NCBI GenBank assembly: GCA_964019155.1
Contig: OZ025244.1
Span: 17,331,640-17,395,639 of the forward strand
DNA from: Osedax fenrisi
Taxonomy: Eukaryota; Annelida; Polychaeta; Sabellida; Siboglinidae
DNA: 64,000 bases
Reading direction: 5' to 3'
Under the pieces are notes generated by a model. It was not told the DNA's origin. It did no database searches and was given only the letters and a program-made list of their open reading frames with translations. Positions 22,949-37,155 of this stretch are shown one piece after another; position 1 is the stretch's first letter, and the number at the start of each line of letters is the position of its first letter. The position numbers and the translations under genes are program-made.

Positions 22949-24321
22949 CAACGGACTAACGGCAATTTATTTAAACATGTATTATACAATGTATAATTTA
23001 TACATTGTATAAGTATTAAATTACTATTATTTCGATATTAACTAATGCTGATCATATATAAATTATAATATAATATATAATATATTTAATATAATATTTA
23101 ATATTATATTATCATAATTATTATGATAATATCATATTAAATATGTATATTTCAGAAACGAAATTTCGAGATTTAAATTTTTTTAATTTTGTTAATTTTT
23201 TTTGTAAACTTTCAGCGCATCACCAATATTGAACCCAAATGTATATGTATTAATAAAGTAGTGTCATGAATATCATACCTATATAATATACTATGTCGCG
23301 GTATGATCTGGAAAATGAAATCACTCTTAGTGAACAAGTCATGCACAAGCCATTTCATAATATAGGTATAACAATGAGATTTTTTCTAGTGATGCTAGTT
23401 TATAATAATTAGTACCATTGGAAAGAGCATGAAAAAGTAATATAAGAGTCATATATTAATTTTGTAATCATATAACTAAATAAAAAGTTATAGATCAAAA
23501 ACTGGTAAATTTATGAGCTAAAAATTAGCCAATATTTACATGTAAAGTATACAAATTGTTTGGTCATGAAAACAAAATTTAATGTACAGAACTTGTTAAT
23601 TAATATTATACATCAATTTTTTCACACAATGTTCTTTTAAATATATTCTACTATATAGATTTATAAAATTTATTTTTTTCAAAATGGTCATATAAGGCTC
23701 AATTTTCAACTGGCCATTTATTTTTTAATATTTTTTTTTAAATACATTTTTTTACTTATAAATTATTATTAGTTATAAAATATATTAAAAAAATTATATT
23801 ACTTTTGCAAAATATTTTAAATTTTGTTTATAAAATTATATTTTATATAAATAAATTTTCTAGCATTATTTCCATTAAAAATAACCTAATTAATATGTAT
23901 ATATACAATTAATTGAATAATAGTTAATAATCTATAATTTATGTATTTAAATTTCCATTTTAAATGGTCTGCATCCAATATAGCAAGCGTATTTTTTGAT
24001 TACTAATATAATGGGTTAAAATAATCGTTTAAGTTTTTTCACACTAGTTTACATCATAATAAATAGTAAGAATGAAAATATGGTATATAATATCAGATAC
24101 ATTTGTATTATTTTAAATTATCTATCGATATATAAAATATGTTACATCTAAACCCATAAATTGTTAGCAAAACCTACAGGAGCCATATTCTATATTCTCC
24201 TCTTAAATAGAATATTTATGTATATGTATTCATAAAATCAAATGAATAATATTTATGTACAATGAAATTATTTAAATTTTATTTTAAAAGAAATAATATT
24301 AATGTAAATGATTTTTCAATA

Positions 24322-24650
24322 GCAGAATTACATAATTCCATTATCTTAGAAGCCTCCAATCTTTTATTTGCATTACTGCTGGCCGCAACATTCATCTGAA
24401 GTTTCATACATCACCTATATATTAGATAAGTGCAGTAAATTAATAAGGGACAATATTTAAAAAACTATATGATTATATTATATAGGAATTATACTCGAAA
24501 AAGATGATTAGATAAGATGAATAAATGGTTTTGGGAGATCTATTAAGTTAACCTAAATGTGTTAACAGAAGAATTCCATAATTCCGGTATCTTTTCACAG
24601 CTTTGTTTCCAATGTTTATAGGCTTTAGCAGCAGGCCGCAAAGTGCATCT
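24322..24650 (-). other. Pair of related ~90-bp exon-like blocks
   Basis: On the - strand, blocks at about 24650-24563 and 24412-24322 align: each begins after an acceptor-like CAG, continues ATG-A-T-TTGCGGCC-GC and ends near GGAATTATG-AATTCT. The first is open in the frame reading RCTLRPAAKAYKHWKQSC, the second in the frame NVAASSNANKRLEASK. The frames differ, so at least one has decayed. Product unknown; a duplicated exon or a short repeat are both possible. Confidence 0.3.
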
Positions 24651-25600
24651 GATGTTCATAGATAACCTATAAAGTAGAGGATGTTACTATATCAAGGGGG
24701 TTTTAGTGACAATAACAGATGTTCAAATCAATTTATCAACAATCATTATAAGTTGCTTCATTCACCTTATCCCTCAGTAATTTTATTGTTAACAATATCA
24801 CGTTAAATAATGTGTACACCCCCCCCCACATTATAATCGCAGCGACAATAATTTTTAACTGGTGGTCGTATACTACTGCATTTAAGTTAGTTATTTGTAT
24901 ACTCACTAACATAAGCTATTTATTTTAAAATTCAATTCGTTTACCTTACTTCTGTTTACAATTTGTAATGATGATTGATGGCAATATTTTATACACTTTT
25001 TCAGTGTGTATACATTACTTTGTAAATAGAAACACAGTTTTAAGTATCTTATCTAGGTAATCAAATTCTCAATATAGTAAATTTTCCTCCTATTTAAAGA
25101 GTTTCTATTTACTCTAACTAGTAATGAAACTTGATTATAATTTTCTAATTGATATATTCTGGAAAAACACATACTGGCATTCCATTTAATAATATTAATT
25201 CGCAGTGAATTGTAATAAGTTTATTGTTGAATACTTACCAGTGATCTCGTGCGCACAGATACTACATATTAATATAAATAATTATGTATAAATAGTAAAA
25301 TTCACACAGCACGAAATCAACAAACCACACGTGATCACTAGTTAGTAACCAGTGGTTACCTTGTTATTTCGTGTACTCATCAATGTAGTTTATTCAATGT
25401 AGTATAAGTATTTAATTATTTGTAGAATGTGAAAAATAATCTTTACATCACTCCACAAATACAGTTTTATCTGTTTCTAAAACTGTCTTTAATTCTACAA
25501 TTAAATCCTTTAATTTTAATATAAAAACAAGAATCTAAATTTAATTTATTATTACAGTCACAGAGATGCCACTTTTTAATAAATATATATAACGGAACAC

Positions 25601-25946
25601 GTTCATAACCGGCGCCAAACATATATGACTAATAGTTTATTAGATATCGGAGCGCGCGCTTTCGGAATTGTGACTCCCGTCTCTAGATATAGGCGTGTCA
25701 TACTATATATACTCCGCCTATATAGATATACCAAGGACACGTATGCCCTTGTATTTACTACGTGTACACGTAATATACTCAAATATTTTGCGAACCTTAG
25801 AAAAATCTTTGATATACTTATATATATATATGGAGTATATATATTATGACACGCCTATATCTAGAGACGGGAGTCACAATTCCGAAAGCGCGCGCTCCGA
25901 TATCTAATAAACTATTAGTCATATATGTTTGGCGCCGGTTATGAAC
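25601..25946. mobile_element. 346-bp element with 115-bp terminal inverted repeats
   Basis: 25601-25715 and 25832-25946 are inverted copies with one mismatch, beginning GTTCATAACCGGCGCCAAAC and including a GC-rich GGAGCGCGCGCTTTCGG box. The 116-bp centre has no coding capacity. This is a foldback or MITE-like element; near-perfect arms suggest recent origin or gene conversion. Flanking target duplications are not evident. Confidence 0.8.
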
Positions 25947-28900
25947 CACAACCTATATAACTATAAATATATAATATAACCAACTTTTTCAGTTTCAGTT
26001 AGAGTTAAATTCATCAGTTTCAGGTGTACGATACTTTTCAAGCAATTGAACAGACATATTTGAGCTAAAATAAGAACATCTTTATATTAAATATATGTAT
26101 AATACATACAATATATCAATAAGTTATTATTTATTTATCAAATAAAATTGTAATAAGTACATGCATGTAATTTAAACTATAATTATCATTGTAATAGCAA
26201 TACATATCTTAAATATTTGTATATAAATTTTAATAAATACAAATTTTAAATGTGTATTAAATAAACTCAAATAACTAATTAATTAATAACATTTATAATT
26301 AATATTAGAATTATTTAAATACAATATAATTACTATTTAATATATTATATAAAATAAATATAAGTTAATGCACAAAAATCGCAAATGCATAGTTTTATTA
26401 TACATTTATGAGAATTTAAATAGATCCATTATACCATTATAATTACTTGTATCTTTGTAAAAAAATCATTTGTTTTAAGATTGAAAGATTTTAATATTAA
26501 AATATAAATATGTAGGTTTACTTGGAACGTTCAACTATCTTAATTATTAATTTATAAGTATATAAAATATATTAATAATAATCTAAAATATTTGAAGAAC
26601 TCTATGCTGTATATATTTAATAATAATAATATAGATAACTTAGTTAATTTTACAATTTAAATAAATATCGTTTTTAAAAAACGTCATAAATTGCATTTTT
26701 ATTGTAATAGTATTAATCTTAAAAGTTCATATTCATATTACTATAGATCGTAATTAAATATAATATTATACTTATAATATTAAATAATAAACAGTGTATA
26801 TGTATAATCTATAAAATATGTGTTAAATAAAATTTACATTATTAAATATCGCAATACATATTAAAATATTTATTAATAATAATTAAAATTTATTAAAAAA
26901 ATTTAATTATTGAATAAATATAATATTATTAATCGGTATAATAAGAGTGTATTATATAACATAGTTATTGTAATAACCTAACTACTCATTCTAATAGTTA
27001 TATTTAAATATATATTTATTTATAAATTAACTATATATTTAAAAAACGCATCATCTTACCTTGACTTTCAAAATATTAAAGGAAGTGAGTTTGATTTATT
27101 TTTTATTATTATGACAGGATAATAAATCATATTCCACTAATTGTTATTAATTATGATTGGAGCAAAGATATCAATTATTAATAATTATTGTAAAACATTT
27201 TAAAATGATCGTTTTTTTTTAAATTTAAATAAATAAATGAATGCGTATCCGACGACCAATAAGATGCTTTGAACTTTTTTGAATCTCACTGTTATACCTA
27301 CATAATATATAGTCAGAATAAGGTTTATTAATTGTCTAGTGCACACATATTCTGATCATTGAATCAATATATTTTTTGTATGATATTTATAATAAGTAAA
27401 TGTAATACATTTAATGTATACTATAATAGATATATATTTATTATATATAGCCTATTGTGTATATATATAAATTAATATTATAAATTGCTATTTATTGTCA
27501 TTTATTCTATAGAAATTGTATTTTTACTAGTATTAGAAATATAGTATATTTATGAAAGATATCTATATTGTAATATATAAATGGATGTTCTCATTATAAT
27601 GCACACAAAAAATTATATAACTATAATAGTTTTTATATAGCTATTATATATACTATTACATAGCCTTTATATATTATCACTACTATTAAAGATTTTTCTA
27701 AGAAAAGATATAACACTCAAGTGAAAGTGTTTAATTCTATTTTGTATACAAAAACCAACAGTGCCACTTATATAGGGTCTATTTTTAAGAACTATATGAT
27801 ATAATGTAAATTCGTATCAAACTGCTTTTTTAAAATGAAAAATAATATTATTTAAATTATTATTTTTATTATGAAAACTAAGTACTCATTACTAATATAT
27901 AACAATGCAATAGGATATGTTGGTTTTAAATGCTATAAATATATATGTGGTGAGTAAAAGGTAATTTAATAGAGCAATGCAAACATTATAGTATGAAAAT
28001 CGATGCAAACCTAAATCGATTACGATAATGGTGCTAGCAGCGGGATGTATGAATACAAATCACATTGCGTAGATAGGGAGTGTTATCACTTTGCTTCGCA
28101 AAATCCTTTCTTCTAGTGTGAATTCATTATTTCAAGAAAACAGAATTTTAAGTTTGACTACAATAAAAATACAATATGATCATTTATATTAGACAAATAA
28201 TAGTCAGAGACATATATATATATATATAATAATTTATGAGACATATATTTATAATATTTATATGTATTGTATATCATCATATTATACAGATTATAACAAA
28301 TTATAGTAATTATTATAATAGGAATATGATATACAGAATATATATAATATACATAATTGTAATAATAATTTCAAAATATATATTAGTTGGTTAGTATAGA
28401 ATTATATATTCATTATAGTATTGATAATATAATATAATGAATATATATAATGAATGTATACATCAATTGTTATGTAATTTCTAGTAAATATTTGTTTACA
28501 GATATTATAAAACATAGAGTAGTATTAAGATCATATGGTGTTTAAAATTTATGATACATATGATACCTTTATTATAAAAGGCATATATTACTATTAACAT
28601 TGTCCATTCACCAATAATGTTGTCCATTCATCAATCTTGTTCATTTCACTTATTATAATTATATACTTATTAATACTTATTATTATATATTAATTATGTA
28701 CTATTAATATAAATACTACATTCGTCTAGGTATTACATGGATATAGATTGTGGTTGTCATCACTTCTATAGAACTACTGAACGAGTTGGTAATGGTATTC
28801 GAAATGTTTCCAAACATTGAAAAGGTCATTGAGCATACGTAACAGTTTGTAAAAGTAGCTTATATATCTTACATTCATGCATATATATAGCACATAGTTA

Positions 28901-29860
28901 TACCAAATGTTATTACTAATTAGACAAATACATATTAATATATTATTATAGAGTTTAATTCATCCACTATACTTTAAGTAGCATTAAAGTCATATTGCAG
29001 TATGCATGGTGTGAATTAGTGATAAATATGCAATAGCATCTAATATATATATATTTTTAAAAACATACATACTTTACATATAAAACATTGGATACATATT
29101 TAACCTACGTACACTTTTTTTTGGAGATACTGTATTGTAGTGTTCTGTAATTTATTCTATTATATAATGTAAATAAATATATCAATATTTATATATATAT
29201 ATAAAATCGCTCATTTAAAAATAAATCACAATATTCATTTATATGTATTTACTCTGATATATCTTAAGAAAAATTCCCAAATAAAAATTATGCTTTTTTG
29301 TTATTGAATTCTAATTGATAATAAAATGTTATCTAACCATTTATCCCAATCACTCTTTCATAACATTTGTTGACAGTCGCATCACAATTTGCCTATACTA
29401 TCGAACCATTTGTTTGTGGGTAGTAATCGGAGGTTATCATTGTTTGATTTAGAGTCCTTTAAATTATGATTTATGATAGTATTTTATATTTTTTAATTAA
29501 AAATTACTCATAAATACTAAAATTGTTGTAAAATGTTAAAATGCATAAGATGAATTCATGTGCCGATTAAACTATAATATAACGAGGCTAAACCTAACCT
29601 CTAAATAACTAGCTAACCTCAACATCTCTTTTGATGAGTTTGGAATCTGTGCTAAATTCTTAGACGAAGTCTCTCTCGTTGTTAACAATCTCGTATTTTG
29701 TAGATATAGGGTACATTTTTTACATTTAAAAAATACTAAATATTTGTTATCTAATATAGGTCTATATCTATTTTTTGTATTGAAGTGTTTATTATTGTCT
29801 TAAGAGAGCCTTGTCTGTTTTTTAATTTTTTTTAATCTATCTTTGAATTGTTCTTAATCT
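25947..29860. other. AT-rich intergenic DNA, no supported gene
   Basis: About 3.9 kb of extremely AT-rich sequence. The only recurring item is a block GTAGATAGGGAGTGTTATC...GCTTCGCAAAATC at 28067-28104 that also occurs at 47544-47580. From about 29567 to 29645 a copy of the GAATTCATGTG...CTAACCTCTAAATA box of the composite array appears. Confidence 0.6.
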
Positions 29861-30074
29861 CCCTTTAAAGAACGATATCACTCTATATAGTGATTATTTA
29901 TATATAAAAATACTTGAACATAATTTATACTTTAATAATATATATTGAAAACTCTATATTAAATATGTAATATATAATATTCTATTTTAAAAGAATCGTT
30001 AGATATATAATGTTTGAAACGTTTGATATGATTTAAAACCGTTTTTATATTATAAGAATATATTGTGAACTATA

Positions 30075-30314
30075 TTATAACGAGGCTAACCTAACCTCTA
30101 AATAGCTAGATAACCTCAATATATCTTTTGATAAGTTTGGAATCGGGTTTGTTTTCCTGTACTGGCGCTCGTATTTGTATGAGATGAATAATATCGCCAG
30201 CATCATTATCTCAAATACGTATCTGTGTACATCTTTAGTCATATTGAATACGACATCGAGCTGTTTATTATGACTATTTACGATGTTGTCCGATAGTAGT
30301 AGGTCAAGGTTCAT
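30075..30314 (-). pseudogene. Coding relic in unit A (…KYERQYRKTNPIPNLSKDI)
   Basis: 79-residue frame; immediately upstream, after an in-frame TAG, the same frame reads KEWQNNMTEATRYHLID. The central LIVM-rich patch FEIMMLAILFISYKYE could be a short hydrophobic helix. The same region occurs in B, C and inverted in E, but a 5-base difference (AATAA in A versus none in B, C and E) changes the frame, and E has an extra ATGAATC-type duplication. I recognise no family. Confidence 0.4.
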
Positions 30315-30397
30315 GGAGACGAACTAGTCGATGAGGTGATACCTTGTAGCTTCTGTCATGTTATTCTGCCACTCTTTATGCCTCCAATTCATTTTTA

Positions 30398-30530
30398 TGG
30401 TTAATATATGATACTGCTAAAATATCAGTAATCATATCAAATCTATTATCCATTAAATAATAACTAACTTCCTCAGTAATAGCCTATACCACTGCTAGAC
30501 ATTCTAATTTCTTAGAAGAATAATTGAATT
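30398..30530 (-). pseudogene. Fragment of Ty3/gypsy RNase H inside composite unit A
   Basis: On the - strand YSSKKLECLAVV-stop-AITEE, then MITDILAVSYINHK: the same segment as 6972-7106 of the complete Ty3 element (YSSKKLEFLAVVWAITEKF, VITDNSAVSYISHK). The equivalents are in B (about 33898-33768), C (about 36632-36502) and E (44088-44228, + strand). The Ty3-like identity stops on both sides. Confidence 0.8.
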
Positions 30531-31054
30531 ATATATGTTAAATTTATCAAAGTAATTACATTATTTATCAATTAATTATTTATAAAAAAATACATATAAT
30601 TAAATTATAATTAAATGTATTTTAATATCCTACTACATATGTATAACATACATTGTAGATAATACATATGTATATTTAATGAATTTAATATTTTAATATT
30701 TTAAATTAAAACCCTTGTTTACGAGCAGGACATGCATTAGCCAGGTTGATGTTCTATGAATCAATTTGAGTTAACTATAGGAAATTGTTATCATAGAATA
30801 ATTATTTAATACAAATTATTAATTTCATATATATGAATATATACAAATATATAGTTTATTTTGAGAAACTGTTGAATAAATGTTAAATATATTTGTTATA
30901 AATAAGTATATTATTTAATATTACTGCAAAAAACTTATTAGTGCCTATTGATCTTTCCTTGATAGGTTCATCTGTATTTATTAATATCCTACTGCCTGCG
31001 TATCTTACTGAATCTCAAAGGAAGTTTGCTCGTAAACTTATTATAAATGTAAAA

Positions 31055-31327
31055 TTAGTTTTTTATGGTACATTTTCTAATCAACTTTTTTTTAATGTGA
31101 GAAATTAATAAATCTTTATTGTGTCGAAGATCTATCTTCACTGATTTCTTAATATTCTTACATAAACGGACATCGTTGCAATCCCTATATATCAACTGAC
31201 CTTTTTTAGGGATATCTTCGCTATTAACTATATTATCGATTTTTCTTCCGATATTTATAATTTTTCTTCCTCTCAAAGATAAACTATCGATTAAAGTTTG
31301 TTTTGCTTTTCTTATCTGTTCATCCAT
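31055..31327 (-). CDS. Unknown 90-residue basic protein, copy A
   Basis: Frame starting MDEQIRKAKQTLIDSLSLRG, rich in Lys/Arg/Ile, with no signal peptide or membrane segment; I recognise no family. The reading frame stays open about 8 codons upstream of the ATG (IIQLPNIQD). CTAACATACAG just before GATATG could be a splice acceptor, so it may be an exon. The copy in unit C encodes the same residues. Copy B differs at five positions and copy D at about six, and the changes I could list all alter the amino acid, which argues against selection on the protein. It may be a relic kept open only by recent duplication. Confidence 0.4.
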   Translation of the reverse strand: MDEQIRKAKQTLIDSLSLRGRKIINIGRKIDNIVNSEDIPKKGQLIYRDCNDVRLCKNIKKSVKIDLRHNKDLLISHIKKKLIRKCTIKN

Positions 31328-31388
31328 ATCCTGTATGTTAGGTAATTGTATTATAACAATATAATTTATATTGTCATATAATCATATA

Positions 31389-31916
31389 CAGTCAAAGCTC
31401 GATAACTCAACATTGACGGGACGGAGTTTTCATGTTGAGTTAGCGAGTATGTTGAGTTATCGGATGTATAAATTAATGACTTAATTAATGTTTTGTTCGC
31501 ATTCAAAATAGTACTCGTATGATAATATAATAATTGTAATTGTATTTTAAGTTTATATATTTATATCCATATATTATTAAATAAAACCATGTTGAATAAT
31601 GTATGTTGAATTTTATTTGTTGAGCAATGTAGTTTTAATTTTATTACATGTAAAAGATACGAATCCAACAACATATGTTTGTGATATTTTGATTTTTCAT
31701 ATATTTATAAATGTTGAGTTATCGGATGTATATTTACATGTAATGTATAGGCTACGATTATAAAAACGATGTTGAGTTATATGTATGTTGAGTTATATTT
31801 GTTGAGTAATAGGGTTTTTGTTAACATGTAAAAGATACGAATCCAACCAAATATTTTTTGGATATTGAGTTATCGGCAATGTTGAGTTATCGGCCTGTTG
31901 AGTTACCGAGCTTCTA

Positions 31917-31919
<3 letters not shown>
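31389..31919. mobile_element. pogo/Tigger-like MITE in unit A (531 bp)
   Basis: Ends CAGTCAAAGCTCGATAACTC and, inverted, CAGTAGAAGCTCGGTAACTC, flanked by TA on both sides. The inside is full of TGTTGAGTTAT repeats. The GATAACTC terminus and TA duplication are typical of pogo/Tigger-derived MITEs. No coding capacity. Confidence 0.9.
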
Positions 31920-31954
<35 letters not shown>

Positions 31955-33234
31955 TGCAATTAAAATGAACTGACGATATATGATGAAAATCTAAATTATA
32001 TAAATATATTTTAAAATCATGGTTTATAAACAATTACCATAGAAACTAAATAGTATCTTACTTAGGATTTACACATGTTGCTAACCAATTACAAATTAAA
32101 AAATAATTTATATTTTTTTTATATTGTCAACATTTTTTATAAAATATTTTAAATAACAATAATATTTATAATAATTATACATTATTTATTTGAATGCTAT
32201 AATTATAATCGCATATAATCATAATATAACATAATTAATATATTATTTATTTGCACAAGATTATACATTATTAATACATTATTTATTTTAAATATAAATT
32301 ATCGAATATTTATCAGCAGCTAATCATCCTATGTTGTTAACTGATAACCTACATATTCATCATTTCTTCACCATCCAATATTTTATACTATATATTCTAG
32401 AAATATCACTAAATTGTGTTATTTTACTTCGTATATCAAAAGTTAAAACGCATGCTATGAATTCATGTGTCTATTAAACTATATTATTACCGGGCTAAAC
32501 CAAACTTCGAAATAGCTAGATAACCACAATTTAATGCATATGTAGTCATTTTTATGCATTTTATAGCTATGATGTACTTTTTATGTACTAATGATAATAG
32601 AAATATACATAAATGTAGGTAGAAAGTTAAGAATATGAAATAGTGATTTTGATACTAGTTGTAGAGATGGAACGCATGGAACATTAAAAGTTTATCTCTT
32701 AGATAGGGGGAAGAAATTATTCATGCCCCGATATTAGTTAAATGAAGGTTGTGTTTATTGGCGATAGGAATATAAAGAGATTTATCAGACTGTATGCAAA
32801 TATTTAAAGGAGTTTTAAGAAATATTATTTGTAAGAGATATCATTGTTATTTTTAGGGGATTAAGTTTTGAGTAAAATATTAGGTAATCATTATGTACTT
32901 ATTACGTAATATTTAGGTAATCATTATGTACTTATTACGTAATATTTAGGTAATGCATTAGGTAATAAACTAGGTAATCTACTAAGAGACTAAGCTACGC
33001 TAGTTCTAGGTCGCAATGATTACCCTGTTTATCTGGTTCAATTTCACCAATCAGTTCATTACAGGTGATATCATGCGATCCATTGTTAGTCAATACCACA
33101 ACTTGATACTTATTCGGATCTAATGGTAGAGTTGATATTAGGGTAGTTTTTTTTATATTATATTTAAATCATCAGATGCATTTATTTTTCTCAGTGTGCC
33201 CTAGAAAAATATATATTTGATTTTTACTTAATAT

Positions 33235-36050
33235 CCCTTTAAAGAACGATATCACTCTATATAGTGATTATTTATATATAAAAATACTTGAACATAATTT
33301 ATACTTTAATAATATATATTGAAAACTCTATATTAAATATGTAATATATAATATTCTATTTTAAAAGAATGGTTAGATATATAATGTTTGAAACGTTTGG
33401 TATGTTTTGAAACCGTTTTTATATTATAAGAATATATTATGAACTAAATTATAACGAGGCTAACCTAACCTCTAAATAGCTAGATAACCTCAATATATCT
33501 TTTGATGAGTTTGGAATCGGGTTTGTTTTTCTGTACTGGCGCTCGTATTTGTATGAGATGAATAATATCGCCAGCATCATTATCTCAAATACGTATCTGG
33601 GTACATCTTTAGTCATATTCAATACGACATCGAGCAGTTTGACTATTTACGATGTTGTCCGATAGTAGTAGGTCAAGGTTCATGGAGACGAACTAGTCGA
33701 TGAGGTGATACCTTGTAGCTTCTGTCATGTTATTCTGCCACTCTTTATGCCTCCAATTCATTTTTATGGTTAATATATGATACTGCTAAAATATCAGTAA
33801 TCATATCAAATCTATTATCCATTAAATAATAACTAACTTCCTCAGTAATAGCCTATACCACTGCTAGACATTCTAATTTCTTAGAAGAATAATTGAATTA
33901 TATATGTTAAATTTATCAAAGTAATTACATTATTTATCAATTAATTATTTATAAAAAAATACATATAATTAAATTATAATTAAATGTATTTTAATATCCT
34001 ACTACATATGTATAACATACATTGTAGATAATACATATGTATATTTAATGAATTTAATATTTTAATATTTTAAATTAAAACCCTTGTTTACGAGCAGGAC
34101 ATGCATTAGCCAGGTTGATGTTCTATGAATCAATTTGAGTTAACTATAGGAAATTGTTATCATAGAATAATTATTTAATACAAATTATTAATTTCATATA
34201 TATGAATATATACAAATATATAGTTTATTTTGAGAAACTGTTGAATAAATGTTAAATATATTTGTTATAAATAAGTATATTATTTAATATTACTGCAAAA
34301 AACTTATTAGTGCCTATTGATCTTTCCTTGATAGGTTCATCTGTATTTATTAATATCCTACTGCCTGCGTATCTTACTGAATCTCAAAGGAAGTTTGCTC
34401 GTAAACTTATTATAAATGTAAAATTAGTTTTTTATGGTACATTTTCTAATCAACTTTTTTTTAGTGTGAGAAATTAATAAATCTTTATTGTGTCGAAGAT
34501 CTATCTTCTCTGATTTCTTAATATTCTTACATAAACGGACATCGTTGCAACCCCTATATATCAACTGACATTTTTTAGGGATATCTTCGCTATTAACTAT
34601 ATTATCGATTTTTCTTCCGATATTTATACTTTTTCTTCCTCTCAAAGATAAACTATCGATTAAAGTTTGTTTTGCTTTTCTTATCTGTTCATCCATATCC
34701 TGTATGTTAGGTAATTGTATTATAACAATATCATTTATATTGTCATATAATCATATATATATATATGTATTGCAATTAAAATTAACTGACGATATATGAT
34801 GAAAATCTAAATTATATAAATATATTTTAAAATCATGGTTTATAAACAATTACCATAGAAACTAAATAGTATTTTACTTAGGATTTACACATGTTGCTAA
34901 CCAATTACAAATTAAAAAATAATTTATATTTTTTTTATATAGTCAACATTTTTTATAAAATATTTTAAATAACAATAATATTTATAATAATTATACATTA
35001 TTTATTTGAATGCTATGATTATAATCGCATATAATCATAATATAACATAATTAATATATTATTTATTTGCACAAGATTATACATTATTAATACATTATTT
35101 ATTTTAAATATAAATTATCGAATATTTATCAGCAGCTAATCATCCTATGTTGTTAACTAATAATGTACATATTCATCATTTCTTCACCATCCAATATTTT
35201 ATACTATATATTCTAGAAATATCACTAAATTGTGTTATTTTACTTCGTAAATAAAAAGTTAAAACGCATGCTATGAATTCATTTGTCTATTAAACTATAT
35301 TATAACCGGGCTAAACCAAACCTCGAAATAGCTATATAACCATAATTTAATGCATATGTAGTCATTTTTATGCATTTTATAGCTATGATGTACTTTTTAT
35401 GTACTAATGATAATAGAAATATACACAAATGTAGGTAGAAAGTTAAGAATATGAAATAGTGATTTTGATACTAGTTGTAGAGATGGAACGTATGGAACAT
35501 TAGAAGTTTATCTCTTAGATAGGGGGAAGAAATTATTCATGCCCCGATATTAGTTAAATGAAGGTTGTGTTTATTGGCGATAGGAATATAAAGAGATTTA
35601 TCAGACTGTATGCAAATATTTAAAGGAGTTTTAAGAAATATTATTTGTAAGAGATATCATTGTTATTTTTCGGGGATTAAGTTTTGAGTAAAATATTAGG
35701 TAATCATTATGTACTTATTACGTAATATTTAGGTAATCATTATGTACTTATTACGTAATATTTAGGTAATGCATTAGGTAATAAACTAGGTAATCTACTA
35801 AGAGACTAAGCTACGCTAGTTCTAGGTCGCAATGATTACCCTGTTTATCTGGTTCAATTTCACCAATCAGTTCATTACAGGTGATATCATGCGATCCATT
35901 GTTAGTCAATACCACAACTTGATACTTATTCGGATCTAATGGTAGAGTTGATATTAGGGTAGTTTTTTTTATATTATATTTAAATCATCAGATGCATTTA
36001 TTTTTCTAAGTGTGCCCTAGAAAAATCTATATTTGATTTTTACTTAATAT
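33235..36050 (-). repeat. Composite tandem unit B (no MITE)
   Basis: 2816 bp, near-identical to unit A along its length. The MITE site is empty: ATCATATATATATATATG at about 34749-34765. It carries the same pieces, including the 90-residue frame (34696-34424) and the LPLDPNKYQ piece (35984-35811). Confidence 0.9.
34424..34696 (-). CDS. Unknown 90-residue basic protein, copy B
   Basis: Same frame as copy A with five replacements (I to S near residue 23, G to C, D to G, V to E, I to T), each from one base change. Start and stop are conserved. Function unknown. Confidence 0.35.
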   Translation of the reverse strand: MDEQIRKAKQTLIDSLSLRGRKSINIGRKIDNIVNSEDIPKKCQLIYRGCNDVRLCKNIKKSEKIDLRHNKDLLISHTKKKLIRKCTIKN

Positions 36051-37155
36051 CCCTTTAAAGAACGATATCACTCTATATAGTGATTATTTATATATAAAAA
36101 TACTTGAACATAATTTATAATTTAACGTTTGGTATGTTTTAAAACCGTTTTTATATTATAAGAATATATTATGAACTATATTATAACGAGGCTAACCTAA
36201 CCTCTAAATAGCTAGATAACCTCAATATATCTTTTGATGAGTTTGGAATCGGGTTTGTTTTCCTGTACTGACGCTCGTATTTTTATGAGATGAATAATAT
36301 CACCAGCATCATTATCTCAAATACGTATCTGTGTACATCTTTAGTCATATTCAATACGACATCGAGCAGTTTGACTATTTACGATGTTGTCCGATAGTAG
36401 TAGGTCAAGGTTCATGGAGACGAACTAGTCGATGAGGTGATACCTTGTAGCTTCTGTCATGTTATTCTGCCACTCTTTATGCCTCCAATTCATTTTTATG
36501 GTTAATATATGATACTGCTAAAATATCAGTAATCATATCAAATCTATTATCCATTAAATAATAACTAACTTCCTCAGTAATAGCCTATACCACTGCTAGA
36601 CATTCTAATTTCTTAGAAGAATAATTGAATTATATATGTTAAATTTATCAAAGTAATTACATTATTTATCAATTAATTATTTATAAAAAAATACATATAA
36701 TTAAATTATAATTAAATGTATTTTAATATCCTACTACATATGTATAACATACATTGTAGATAATACATATGTATATTTAATGAATTTAATATTTTAATAT
36801 TTTAAATTAAAACCCTTGTTTACGAGCAGGACATGCATTAGCCAGGTTGATGTTCTATGAATCAATTTGAGTTAACTATAGGAAATTGTTATCATAGAAT
36901 AATTATTTAATACAAATTATTAATTTCATATATATGAATATATACAAATATATAGTTTATTTTGAGAAACTGTTGAATAAATGTTAAATATATTTGTTAT
37001 AAATAAGTATATTATTTAATATTACTGCAAAAAACTTATTAGTGCCTATTGATCTTTCCTTGATAGGTTCATCTGTATTTATTAATATCCTACTGCCTGC
37101 GTATCTTACTAAATCTCAAAGGAAGTTTGCTCGTAAACTTATTATAAATGTAAAA

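Larger units (their letters stand above)
22244..25600. other. AT-rich intergenic DNA, no supported gene
   Basis: Holds TA-rich sequence, a palindromic CGAAGGACTGCTTCG at 22383-22397, a perfect 20-bp hairpin at 22904-22948, a poly-C run of about 10 near 24822 and the exon-like pair at 24322-24650 (separate entry). I see no transposon ends or long reading frames. Confidence 0.6.
29861..33234 (-). repeat. Composite tandem unit A (with pogo-like MITE)
   Basis: Starts at CCCTTTAAAGAACGATATCA and runs 3374 bp to the same sequence at 33235. On the - strand it carries, in order: a coding-like piece with LPLDPNKYQVVVL (33168-32995), two tandem 34-bp repeats with TTATTACGTAATATT (near 32881-32950), an inserted MITE (31389-31919), the 90-residue frame (31327-31055), a coding patch YAGSRILINTDEPIKE (about 31006-30890), a Ty3 RNase H fragment (about 30530-30398) and the frame 30314-30075. 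Without the MITE it matches unit B in length. Confidence 0.9.
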
